Below, piece by piece: positions 53,324-61,037 of a DNA stretch of 64,000 bases (its first letter is position 1; the number at the start of each line of letters is the position of its first letter). The position numbers were made by a program, and so were the translations under genes. The notes under the pieces were generated by a model. It was given only the letters and a program-made list of their open reading frames with translations. It had not been told where the DNA came from and made no database searches. This DNA comes from Arsenicibacter rosenii (GTDB lineage Bacteria; Bacteroidota; Bacteroidia; Cytophagales; Spirosomataceae), in the NCBI RefSeq assembly GCF_001870735.1, contig NZ_MORL01000011.1, positions 94,360 through 158,359 of the forward strand. The letters are read 5' to 3'.

Positions 53324-53746
53324 TTACCTGAGCCATAAATACAGGGCGGCGGCGGCGCTCACCCGCCACGCCCAGACCTCGAGCCGGGCCTTGTTTCGCT
53401 GTCGCCGGTAATCGGCTGCGCGCTGATCGGACTGCGCATACTTCTCCGCCATTGTATTGACCGCCGTCCGGAGCTTCTGACCGGTTACCTCAAGAGCCGC
53501 ATTCTGCTCGCGGCAGCGCTCCAGCTCAGACTTAATCGGTTTGATCCGGAGCTTGAGGTCTTCAAATACCGTCAGCGAGTCGCGGATCGCGCGGGCGTTG
53601 CTGACCAGCTCCGCAACTTCATTTACGGAGTCCGGAGAGCTGACCTGTTTTGGCGTACCGGTTGAGTTCCTGAATTGACCGCAGCAGGGACTGCTGATAG
53701 ATAGAATCGCGTGCAGCACGCAGATGAAAATTACGGATCTGTTCAT
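53324..53746 (-). CDS. Spanin-like second gene (signal peptide plus coiled coil), overlapping
   Basis: Taken from the Met at 53,746 (MNRSVIFICVLHAILSIS), 140 aa. A hydrophobic signal ends near SSPCCG, where a cysteine could be lipidated. A long helix (VAELVSNARAIRDSL ... RCREQNAALEVTG) and a C-terminal hydrophobic stretch (WAWRVSAAAALYLWL) follow. It overlaps the preceding membrane/coiled-coil gene by 128 nt in another frame. That layout recalls Rz/Rz1 spanins, which fuse inner and outer membranes at lysis. The C-terminal hydrophobic end is unusual for an outer spanin. Confidence 0.55.
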   Translation of the reverse strand: MNRSVIFICVLHAILSISSPCCGQFRNSTGTPKQVSSPDSVNEVAELVSNARAIRDSLTVFEDLKLRIKPIKSELERCREQNAALEVTGQKLRTAVNTMAEKYAQSDQRAADYRRQRNKARLEVWAWRVSAAAALYLWLR

Positions 53747-54008
53747 CTTTTCGGGAAATGGTGTCGTTTTTCCGGGCAATAATACCCGCGTAGTGAATGC
53801 TGTCCTGTACACTCTGCGCACGGGTATTTTCCCGCAACAAAGCCGTACGCTCATCCTGACAGGTTTTCAGCTCACGGTTTTCGCTGAAGGCTCCCCACAG
53901 GCCGGTTACCCCGGCGGCGAGACCGGCAATCAGCAGATCAGCCAGGAAACGGCGGTAGTTGGCTTTTGTAAAATCAACTACCGCCCTGGTAAGACTCTTA
54001 AACGACAT
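53619..54008 (-). CDS. Spanin-like first gene (membrane anchor plus coiled coil)
   Basis: A 129-aa protein: an N-terminal transmembrane helix (FLADLLIAGLAAGVTGLWGAF, about 22-42) and a long charged periplasmic coiled coil (ENRELKTCQDERTALLREN to the end). This is the layout of an inner-membrane (Rz-type) spanin. It overlaps the holin-like gene by 11 nt on one side and the Rz1-like frame by 128 nt on the other. Confidence 0.6.
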   Translation of the reverse strand: MSFKSLTRAVVDFTKANYRRFLADLLIAGLAAGVTGLWGAFSENRELKTCQDERTALLRENTRAQSVQDSIHYAGIIARKNDTISRKDEQIRNFHLRAARDSIYQQSLLRSIQELNRYAKTGQLSGLRK

Positions 54009-54288
54009 CGTTCAGGCTGTTGATCCGGATGCGCGCAATTGTCTCGGGAGCCTCAGAATCGACCGTCAGTTTAGCGGCGGCGGCAATGCCCGCCCCGATG
54101 GCGCCCACAACGATTGTTGTGGTTTTCAGCCAAACCGGCGCATCAATGCCGCCCGAGGTAAGGCTGGCCTGAATGGTCACCAGAAAGGCGGATAGCATGG
54201 CAACTAAAAGCCCGGCTTTCACCAGGGGCTTAAAAAACGGACTGGTTGGCAGTTGTAGCCGGTCCAGCAGAGAGAGGTTGTTTTTCAT
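53998..54288 (-). CDS. Holin-like small membrane protein
   Basis: A 96-aa protein with two hydrophobic helices (VKAGLLVAMLSAFLVTIQASL and TTTIVVGAIGAGIAAAAKLTV) and charged ends. Size and placement just after the endolysin and before the spanin-like pair fit a class II holin that permeabilises the inner membrane at lysis time. Confidence 0.65.
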   Translation of the reverse strand: MKNNLSLLDRLQLPTSPFFKPLVKAGLLVAMLSAFLVTIQASLTSGGIDAPVWLKTTTIVVGAIGAGIAAAAKLTVDSEAPETIARIRINSLNDVV

Positions 54289-54297
54289 GGTTGGATA

Positions 54298-54927
54298 TTA
54301 GCGAACGATACGTATTACAGTTTTTACGTCAGCCTTACGGCGTAGTACCATAATCTGCGTTTTCACGCTGCCACCGGTATTTCCGCCGTCAGCGTAAAAG
54401 AACAGCTTGCGGGGATCCGGCGGCCAGATATTCACGTACTCGACGTGGCTGTAGGGCTTGTAGGTCACCACATCGGCCGGCTTTGGAATCTCGCCCGGCA
54501 GCAGCCGGAACGACTTGAGATTCTGCCACGTGAGCACCATTGCGTAGTTACCCTTCGGCAGCACGCAGCCGCATTCCTTAGCTGCCCAGTAGACGAAGAC
54601 CCCGCACCAGGCGCGACCGTGCCAGTCCCAGGACTTTGCGTTGGGAAAACCGGCGACCCGGAAATATTCGTAGATCTGCGGGTGATCATTCCGGCCGGTC
54701 TTTTCGACCACGTAGGCCTGACTGGCCGTCGCCCGCAGGATACACGCCCGGCGCGCCTCCAGTACAGAATCCGGCGGCGTCAGATCACTACTGCGTTGTA
54801 GATCGTAATGAACAGCCACACTTCGGCTATGAAGGCCGCTACTGAGACAAACAAGACAGAGGATGCAGGCGCATCGGAAAACAAGAGTGATTTTAAGGAC
54901 CGCTCGGAGTGGATTTGGTTGTGCCAT
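54298..54927 (-). CDS. CHAP-domain endolysin with N-terminal signal
   Basis: A 209-aa protein. A hydrophobic N-terminus (KITLVFRCACILCLVCLSSG) would direct export by the Sec pathway. The body has the CHAP amidase/peptidase core with catalytic Cys in GRAWCGVFVYWAAKECGC and the His in YSHVEYVNI. It cleaves peptidoglycan cross-links at lysis. Its 5' end lies inside the 54,780-55,538 gene by 148 nt in another frame; no internal Met offers a later start, so the overlap is likely real. Confidence 0.8.
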   Translation of the reverse strand: MAQPNPLRAVLKITLVFRCACILCLVCLSSGLHSRSVAVHYDLQRSSDLTPPDSVLEARRACILRATASQAYVVEKTGRNDHPQIYEYFRVAGFPNAKSWDWHGRAWCGVFVYWAAKECGCVLPKGNYAMVLTWQNLKSFRLLPGEIPKPADVVTYKPYSHVEYVNIWPPDPRKLFFYADGGNTGGSVKTQIMVLRRKADVKTVIRIVR

Positions 54928-55538
54928 ATTTGGTAGATATAAGGTTGCAGTAACCAGATGAAAAAGAAGCCAACCAGATGTCCCATAAAGTCGATGTTAA
55001 AGGTCACCGCTGCCCGGATCGGCGCATTCTGAATGATGGTGTTCCCCAGCGGATTGAGCGGGTCTTTGGCATCGCCCCCGAAAATCCAGTAGGTCAGCGC
55101 GCAGGAGGCCACAAAAATGACCAGCATGACGACCAGTGCATTCGTGCTGCCGACCACAAAGTGTTTGGGCTGCTTCTGAGCCTGCTCCTGCTGAACGGCT
55201 TCGGCCTGCTCAGCCAGGAACGGGAATTCTTCCCGCATGGTCTGGGCAGCGTCGAGGCACTGATACATTTTTTCCTCAAAGGCCTCCTTCTTGGTTGTTG
55301 TGATGGCCTTCATGGCTTTTTGCCGGAAATCTTCGGCTCCCTTGAGCAGCTCCTGATATTCGCGCTGGGCCTGGGTGCGCTGCTGCTCCTGCTGCTGCAC
55401 TTCTTCCAGTTCAATTTCGGCGACCTGGCTGGCCAGTGCGGCCAGCTGGGCTTTCAGGTTTTCCTTGTCCGGTGCCGGCTGCCGGCTGTTGAGTTGTTTT
55501 ACGCCCCGGTGCAGATCGGGGGCTATTGGCTGTGTCAT
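54780..55538 (-). CDS. Coiled-coil protein with three membrane helices (lysis region)
   Basis: A 252-aa protein. Residues about 25-115 form a Gln/Glu-rich coiled coil (ELEEVQQQEQQRTQAQREYQ). Three C-terminal hydrophobic segments follow (ALVVMLVIFVASCALTYWIF, GHLVGFFFIWLLQPYIYQIW, SVLFVSVAAFIAEVWLFI). It lies immediately upstream of the endolysin and overlaps it, so an accessory holin or antiholin role is plausible. No family match is recognised. Confidence 0.6.
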   Translation of the reverse strand: MTQPIAPDLHRGVKQLNSRQPAPDKENLKAQLAALASQVAEIELEEVQQQEQQRTQAQREYQELLKGAEDFRQKAMKAITTTKKEAFEEKMYQCLDAAQTMREEFPFLAEQAEAVQQEQAQKQPKHFVVGSTNALVVMLVIFVASCALTYWIFGGDAKDPLNPLGNTIIQNAPIRAAVTFNIDFMGHLVGFFFIWLLQPYIYQIWHNQIHSERSLKSLLFSDAPASSVLFVSVAAFIAEVWLFITIYNAVVI

Positions 55539-55921
55539 TGAGGTAAAGTTTGTTCGGGTTGTTTTTTATAGCGCGCCCAGCCTAATAGCCGGACATAGTA
55601 ATACATCAGCAGCCGCTGCCAGCGCGGAACGCCCGCCTCCAGCAGCAGCCGGTTAAATGTCAGGTCGGCTTCCCTGCGCGAAACGACTCCCGTCTCGCAG
55701 AGATAATCGTGTGCGGCTGACGGCATCGCACTCAGCCCTGATTTGGGGATAAGCCAGTCCGGCACAAATTTGGGTCTGGAGGCGTAGTCGGTGATATAGC
55801 CGGCCGGCACGATCACATCGCCACCCGGACAGGGAATCCGTGCCGGCTCAGTCAGCATCCACCACTCGGGATCTTCGCCGTAGACCTTCATTACAGAGAC
55901 AAGCAGAATGTGAACGGCCAT
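55535..55921 (-). CDS. DUF1353 family protein
   Basis: A 128-aa protein. DUF1353 hallmarks: VPAGYITDYASRPKFVPDWLIP, SAAHDYLCETGVVSRREADLTFNRLLLEAG and YYYVRLLGWARYK. Such small proteins are common in phage late regions; function unknown. Its stop overlaps the next gene's start by 4 nt (ATGA). Confidence 0.85.
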   Translation of the reverse strand: MAVHILLVSVMKVYGEDPEWWMLTEPARIPCPGGDVIVPAGYITDYASRPKFVPDWLIPKSGLSAMPSAAHDYLCETGVVSRREADLTFNRLLLEAGVPRWQRLLMYYYVRLLGWARYKKQPEQTLPQ

Positions 55922-55922
55922 A

Positions 55923-56342
55923 TCAGAGCTGACTCAGATCGTTAAGGTTTCCCCGCTGGATCATCCGGTTCATCAGCGTGCCCAGCAGCACCGAAATCGG
56001 CCCGCCGAACTGCGACCAGATGGCGTCCACTTCCCCGATGCCGCCGCTTTCCACCAGCTCAAACGTAGCCGGATCGACCCGCTTGATGTTGTTGGATTCG
56101 GTCGGAATCGAGACGCGGCCCGACGGGTAGAACCGCTTATAGGGCTGCCACTCGCCGTAGACAATCGTTGTACTGCCGTCTTCGGCGGGCACTTCGGTCT
56201 GCGTCCGGAAGAACTGCTCCAGAAACAGGACCGGAATAATCCGTGACTCAGTAAAGGAAACTGCGAAGCCTTCACAGACCAGATCCTGACGGATACCGAC
56301 CAGCGTCGGATCGTCGGGCAGGGTAATTCGTTGCTGCTGCAT
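55923..56342 (-). CDS. Hypothetical phage structural protein
   Basis: A 139-aa protein, beta-rich, with no signal or membrane helix. It includes RIIPVLFLEQFFRTQTEVPAED and a helical end FGGPISVLLGTLMNRMIQRGNL. It lies 4 nt after the 185-aa gene and 1 nt before DUF1353, so it belongs to the late operon. Function unknown. Confidence 0.55.
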   Translation of the reverse strand: MQQQRITLPDDPTLVGIRQDLVCEGFAVSFTESRIIPVLFLEQFFRTQTEVPAEDGSTTIVYGEWQPYKRFYPSGRVSIPTESNNIKRVDPATFELVESGGIGEVDAIWSQFGGPISVLLGTLMNRMIQRGNLNDLSQL

Positions 56343-56346
56343 GATG

Positions 56347-56904
56347 TTAAACGGTTGCGCCGGTCGCGTCTTTCCAGGTTGTCCCTGATCCGCTATACCA
56401 GACTGGTTTGTTTAGGGATGTATCGTAATACTGTAATCCGGTATGAGCTGCTGTCAGGCCGGTCGGCCGGGCATTTGTCGCTCCGGATCGCATGAACTGG
56501 GCAAGCATGACTGTACTGGCCCCCGTCTTTATCCAGATGCCGTTTGCGTCATATACTACTGCACCCGTTATCATAGTGGTGTCGCTGCCCGAGGTGGGCG
56601 TATACGTCCGGAGCGCCAACCGGCGCTTAAACCGGACCGGTGTATCATCCGCTGTAAGTAAGCAGTCCTTTCCGTCGTCCGGCGTGGTCGTATCCGCATC
56701 GTCGCGGATGAATACACCCTGAACAGCAGAGTCTGTTATGTATACCACCCGCGCCGTTGTATTCTTGCTGCCGCGCAGCAGATCGAGCGTGGTATGGGCT
56801 ACCAGCATCGCGTACAGGTCGGACACTTCGATAAATGCGGCTCCGCCCAGCAGGGAATTAGGTGATAATTGATCGGGACTTGTCCCGCTTGCGTTTGGTC
56901 CCAT
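56347..56904 (-). CDS. Hypothetical phage structural protein
   Basis: A 185-aa protein with Thr/Asp-rich beta-strand content (TTPDDGKDCLLTADDTPVRF, YTPTSGSDTTMITGAVVYD). It ends in a fibre-tip-like phrase GLQYYDTSLNKPVWYSGSGTTW. That ending resembles repeated domains of tail-fibre proteins. Its start overlaps the tail-fibre stop by one base. A tail-tip or fibre-accessory role is likely. Confidence 0.55.
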   Translation of the reverse strand: MGPNASGTSPDQLSPNSLLGGAAFIEVSDLYAMLVAHTTLDLLRGSKNTTARVVYITDSAVQGVFIRDDADTTTPDDGKDCLLTADDTPVRFKRRLALRTYTPTSGSDTTMITGAVVYDANGIWIKTGASTVMLAQFMRSGATNARPTGLTAAHTGLQYYDTSLNKPVWYSGSGTTWKDATGATV

Positions 56905-59786
56905 TATAATACCAGTGTTTGGGCTTGTGATTGTGTCAGCTGGACAGGCCAGTAGGCGGCTTTCAGCACGTGATTGTTAAAAACATTAGAATCGTTGTAA
57001 CAGCCAATACACAACCTTGTGTACAGCGCCCCTAAAGCAGCTGAGTAGTTAGCCGCTCCGGTGTTAACTCCAGAAGCCCCGTAAAACTTAATCGGTTGCC
57101 CGTCTTTGTAGGTAATCGCAAAACGCTGTACCGTATTGGGAACGATAGTAAATGTACCGGCATCGCCTCCTAAACCCTGATCCCTGAACTGACCAAACAT
57201 TGTAGTTGCAGATGTCTGCCTAATGCCAATCCCCCAGGCAGGCCCGACCAGCGATAAGGCAAACTGCTGTACTGCACTCGAGATACCACGCGTATAGACT
57301 TCAACAAAAAGTGTCCCTTCCATTTTATTGAACCAACTTGATGAAACAGGCAGGTAGAGCAGATCAGCGCCCCGCGTGAGTGAGGTTGCCAGCGTTTTGA
57401 TGCGTGAGGTAACAAACGTTCCGACTTCGGCCAGCGGGTCAGACATATAGACCCCTCCTGTCCCGTTTGGAGTCGCAATGACACTATCCCACGGCATGAT
57501 TTGACACGTTGTTGTGCCGGTAACAGCAGCAGCGGTTGCTACCCAGCACAGATACCAACCGTCCTTAAGCGGAATAATGCCGCTTGTGCCGGCTGTGGCA
57601 AACGCTACCGTACCCGTTACAAGGTTAAAAAATGCTCTGGCCGCCGCTCCGCTACCGTTCATATTCAGCTGAAGGCCGTTGTACTCACCGGCTTTTGCGA
57701 AGACCGATAACACCGCGTTCTGGTTGCTGAGTGTTATATTCTGCATTAAGCCCACACCGGCAAAAGCAGCTCCTGGAATGACTTTGGTCACTAAGGCGTT
57801 ATCCAGCGTCAGTACAGGCCCGGCTGATGTTGTACAACCCATCCGCACCCATGCCGAGGAGTCAAATCCGGCCGACTGTGTAATCAGGTTAGCGCGGGTT
57901 TCTTCCGACAGGTAGCCCAGACATTTCCCCGTAGCCGGATCGTGATTAATCCGGGGCACATTCGCCCCGACCGTTTCCAGATTGCCCGCGCGGTTAAACC
58001 GTGTTGCCTGACCCGACCGGCTGTAAACCAGTCTGGGCGAAACAACACCGGAACCCGCAAAGTCAAATAATACACTCGGTCTACTATCCGGAAAGCCCGT
58101 CGTAAACGGGTCGATTTTACCCATCGAACCATCCCCGCGCTGGATGACGATTTTATCGGTGCCGGACAGCGGCAGGGAAACTACCGGAAACGCACTCGCC
58201 GTTAATGTGCCAGGATCCCCCTTGGCGGCAATCAGCTCCAGATTTGCGGTACTGAAACTTGCGGGCGTGGTGTGATCCGTAGTCACCCGGTAAGTGCTGC
58301 CCTGATTGGTCAGGATGTCATCTTCGTATACTGCCGCAGCAGCCGTCCAGGCGCCGGCCGGATTCCAGCCGGCGGCAATACGCACCCAGCTGGCGCGGTT
58401 AAAGGTCGCCCCGGTCGTCAGGTTGGCCGGTGCCAGATAGGCTGAGCGCCGGAAGATCACCAGATCATTCAGGGCGTAATAGGTATTATTCTGATAAGTG
58501 CCCCGCAGATTTATGCCCATCGCCAGAAAGTCCCAGTCGCCGGGAACAAACGTACTGCCCGAACTGCCCGCCGTTTTTCGCCGGATAAAGCTGTTGGCAT
58601 ACATTACCCCGTCACCGGCGGCGTAAACCGTGTTATTCTGATAGCTTCCCTTGAAGACAAACCGGTTGGCCACGGCAATGCCCGCCTGATCGGTGGCCGT
58701 CTGCGCGTTCTGGGCGACCTGCTGGGCCGCCTGATCAATCAGCGCCTTTTGCTGATCAATGAGCGTTTTCTGAGCATCAACATGGTCCGTCTGATCATCG
58801 ACGTGCGTAACCTGCCCGTCAATGTGCTGTTTCGCCTGATCAATGAGGGTTTTCTGCTGATCAACATGGTCCGTCTGCTCATCCACGTGGGTGGCCTGCC
58901 CGTCAATGTGCTCTTTAGCCTGGTCAATGAGGGTTTTCTGCTGATCCACGTGACCGGTCTGCTCATCCACGTGGGTGGCCTGCCCGTCAATGTGCTGTTT
59001 CGCCTGATCAATGAGGGTTTTCTGCTGATCAACATGATCAGTCTGCACATCAACGTGGGTAACCTGCCCGTCAATGTGCTCTTTCGCCTGGTCAATGAGG
59101 GTTTTCTGCTGATCAACATGATCCGTCTGATCATCCACGTGATTGGCCTGGCCATCAATGTGCTGCTTAGCCTGATCGATGAGCGTTTTCTGCTGATCAA
59201 CATGATCCGTCTGCTCATCCACGTGATCGGCCTGCTCATCTACATGGTCTGACTTCTGGTCTACGTGCTGCTTAACGGCGTTGATCTGGCCCAGCTTGCC
59301 GGTTACATCCGCCTGAATGCTCAGCGCCAGACTCACCAGCTGATCGGCATACACGAACACATCACCGGAGGTACGCGTGCGTGCCGTTACCAGCCCGACC
59401 TCGGGACCGGCCGCCGGACTGAGGTTCATTCGCAGCGGGCCTGCCAGCTGGCACACTCCGTCCCAGATCAGCTCGATCCACAGTGAGCTGTAGGCGGACA
59501 TAGCCTGTTTCTGGATCTGGGTCCACCGCAGAAATATTGCATCGGTCAGACCGGCAGCGACCAGCGCCGGCGCAAAGCCCGGCATCAGCGTTTGTCCCAG
59601 ACCGCTGTAGACCCTTACGGTCAGTCCGGACGGAATGCTGCCCGCCGCAAAGCGAAGCAGCACGTCCTGCTGGCCGTGCGCATAGCCTTCGATCTCGGTG
59701 GGCTGCGGTTTAAAAAGAATACTACTCATGCTCTGGTGTGGGAAAGTGGCAGAACTCGTCGCCTGAATCAGGGCGATATTCGGCAA
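56904..59786 (-). CDS. Tail fibre/spike protein with 28-residue coiled-coil repeats
   Basis: A 960-aa protein. N-terminal baseplate-attachment-like domain (about 1-165); a repeat rod from about 166 to 350 made of 28-aa units (HVDEQTDHVDQQKTLIDQ, then AKQHIDGQ). Carbohydrate-binding-like modules follow (PAGAWTAAAAVYEDDIL; GYLSEETRANLITQSAGFDSSAW) and a C-terminal concanavalin-like region (FVEVYTRGISSAVQQFALSL). It probably recognises the host surface. It is read early in the late operon, overlaps the small 59,722-59,937 gene by 65 nt, and shares one base with the 185-aa gene. Confidence 0.85.
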   Translation of the reverse strand: MPNIALIQATSSATFPHQSMSSILFKPQPTEIEGYAHGQQDVLLRFAAGSIPSGLTVRVYSGLGQTLMPGFAPALVAAGLTDAIFLRWTQIQKQAMSAYSSLWIELIWDGVCQLAGPLRMNLSPAAGPEVGLVTARTRTSGDVFVYADQLVSLALSIQADVTGKLGQINAVKQHVDQKSDHVDEQADHVDEQTDHVDQQKTLIDQAKQHIDGQANHVDDQTDHVDQQKTLIDQAKEHIDGQVTHVDVQTDHVDQQKTLIDQAKQHIDGQATHVDEQTGHVDQQKTLIDQAKEHIDGQATHVDEQTDHVDQQKTLIDQAKQHIDGQVTHVDDQTDHVDAQKTLIDQQKALIDQAAQQVAQNAQTATDQAGIAVANRFVFKGSYQNNTVYAAGDGVMYANSFIRRKTAGSSGSTFVPGDWDFLAMGINLRGTYQNNTYYALNDLVIFRRSAYLAPANLTTGATFNRASWVRIAAGWNPAGAWTAAAAVYEDDILTNQGSTYRVTTDHTTPASFSTANLELIAAKGDPGTLTASAFPVVSLPLSGTDKIVIQRGDGSMGKIDPFTTGFPDSRPSVLFDFAGSGVVSPRLVYSRSGQATRFNRAGNLETVGANVPRINHDPATGKCLGYLSEETRANLITQSAGFDSSAWVRMGCTTSAGPVLTLDNALVTKVIPGAAFAGVGLMQNITLSNQNAVLSVFAKAGEYNGLQLNMNGSGAAARAFFNLVTGTVAFATAGTSGIIPLKDGWYLCWVATAAAVTGTTTCQIMPWDSVIATPNGTGGVYMSDPLAEVGTFVTSRIKTLATSLTRGADLLYLPVSSSWFNKMEGTLFVEVYTRGISSAVQQFALSLVGPAWGIGIRQTSATTMFGQFRDQGLGGDAGTFTIVPNTVQRFAITYKDGQPIKFYGASGVNTGAANYSAALGALYTRLCIGCYNDSNVFNNHVLKAAYWPVQLTQSQAQTLVL
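58740..59252 (-). repeat. 84-bp tandem repeats inside the tail-fibre gene
   Basis: GTCAATGTGCT-type anchors recur at 58,818, 58,902, 58,986, 59,070 and 59,154, exactly 84 bp apart, encoding 28-aa coiled-coil units (four heptads each). Units alternate between AKQHIDGQ and AKEHIDGQ versions, so a higher-order duplication is visible. Confidence 0.85.
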
Positions 59787-59937
59787 CCCTGCCGGCCTTT
59801 AACAGGCCTGCTTCTGCCTTAATGTAGTGGTGATGGGCCGTGCAGGCGCTCCGGAGCGGACAGTGCAGCACGTCGCCGATAATGGGTCGCTCACCGGCGC
59901 AGACGGTGAAGGTTTGGTTTGGATCGAGAATTCGCAT
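59722..59937 (-). CDS. Small Cys/His-rich phage protein
   Basis: A 71-aa protein with cysteines and histidines spaced like a small zinc-binding module: VCAG..., LHCPLRSACTAHHHYI, and EFCHFPTPEHE. Start and stop are coupled: its start codon overlaps the 366-aa gene's stop (TAATG), and its 3' end lies inside the fibre start by 65 nt. Function unknown; it could be a fibre chaperone. Confidence 0.55.
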   Translation of the reverse strand: MRILDPNQTFTVCAGERPIIGDVLHCPLRSACTAHHHYIKAEAGLLKAGRVAEYRPDSGDEFCHFPTPEHE

Positions 59938-61037
59938 TATTCACACCAGATTCGTTTCACATTAAAGATTTCACCGGGATTCACGCTGCCCGCCCAGCCG
60001 TAGTAGTAGCCGATCTCAAACTGCTGGATGATGCCCGTCCAGCCCGATTTACTGGCCACGTTGATGGTATACACTCGTTCTACCCCGTCGCCCGTCACCG
60101 GAAAGGTCATCGACTGGGTGTCATACGCCGGACCGGCGATGGTGCCATTCGGCCAGCGCAGGCTCTCCTGTGAGGGCCGGTCGGGGTTAAAGCCCGCCGG
60201 TTTCTGACCCGAGCGCAGCCACAAGGCAAACAGGTTTGAGCGTGAGCCGGTATAGGCCATCTGGATTTTCAGGTTCGTGATACCCGACGCCGCCCAGCTG
60301 CCCATTGCCGAGACCAGTTTTGATTCATGGTCCTGCATGGTCACCCGCCAGCTGTCCTGGGGGAAGGGCATTTTCTGATCCCCCCCCTTCCAGGGGTGAA
60401 AATCGTTACGGCCGTTTGCCATGGTAAAGCTCCAGTCCGGTTTTGCCTGCCGGGCCTGCGCGTACACGTAGTCCCGGATCTGATCGACCGTACCCAGGAT
60501 GTAGGCGTGTCGCCAGTAATACGTCGCGTCCGAGTCGATGATGGCCATGGGGGAGTTGGCCAGATAGGTACAGGCATTCTCCAGATCGGTCGTTCCCGTA
60601 TCGTTCTGGGCGTAGTGGGTGTAGCACATCCGGTAGCCGTCCGGACAGTACAGCGCGGCCACCAGCATTTCAGAGCCCACCGTGCCCACCTGCACCCCGA
60701 TCCACGGCTCCGAGACGTGAAACGGCGTCTGCTCATGCGGCTGATAGACGCCCCCTACCGTTTCGTAGCCGTTAGTGACGGTAACGGCCGCGCGTGTCCA
60801 CGGGGCCGAACCGTTATAGAAGACAATGTTGCGCTGCGAGCCGTTGATCATGAAGCAGGGCCGCTCCTGCTGGTCGGCAGCGTAGAAGGTTTTGTCGGAG
60901 CGGGACATAGTTACCTTCCGGAAGACTTCAGCCGCCCGTCCGTTCAGGCGTGCCCAGCGCTCGATGACCGCATCGGACAGCTCGTTGTCGAGCGGCCAGA
61001 GCTTCATGCGGGTTTTACTATACAATTGATCTGCCAT
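59937..61037 (-). CDS. Putative phage tail/fibre protein
   Basis: A 366-aa protein without signal or membrane helix. Aromatic-rich beta-strand segments (YSKTRMKLWPLDNELSD, SWRVTMQDHESKLVSAMGSW, IIQQFEIGYYYGWAGSVNPG) suggest a beta-sandwich of the receptor-binding or carbohydrate-active kind. It lies between the large collagen-like fibre and the coiled-coil fibre with one-base overlaps. No known family is recognised. Confidence 0.55.
   Translation of the reverse strand: MADQLYSKTRMKLWPLDNELSDAVIERWARLNGRAAEVFRKVTMSRSDKTFYAADQQERPCFMINGSQRNIVFYNGSAPWTRAAVTVTNGYETVGGVYQPHEQTPFHVSEPWIGVQVGTVGSEMLVAALYCPDGYRMCYTHYAQNDTGTTDLENACTYLANSPMAIIDSDATYYWRHAYILGTVDQIRDYVYAQARQAKPDWSFTMANGRNDFHPWKGGDQKMPFPQDSWRVTMQDHESKLVSAMGSWAASGITNLKIQMAYTGSRSNLFALWLRSGQKPAGFNPDRPSQESLRWPNGTIAGPAYDTQSMTFPVTGDGVERVYTINVASKSGWTGIIQQFEIGYYYGWAGSVNPGEIFNVKRIWCE

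Noticed and set aside
53324..53854. Longer start (53,854) for the spanin-like second gene
   Set aside because: The extra 36 residues precede a clear signal peptide and are not membrane- or domain-like, so the Met at 53,746 is preferred.
58740..59252. CRISPR-like array from the regular 84-bp spacing
   Set aside because: The units are in frame with a fibre gene and vary in the manner of coding repeats. There are no unique spacers and no cas genes.
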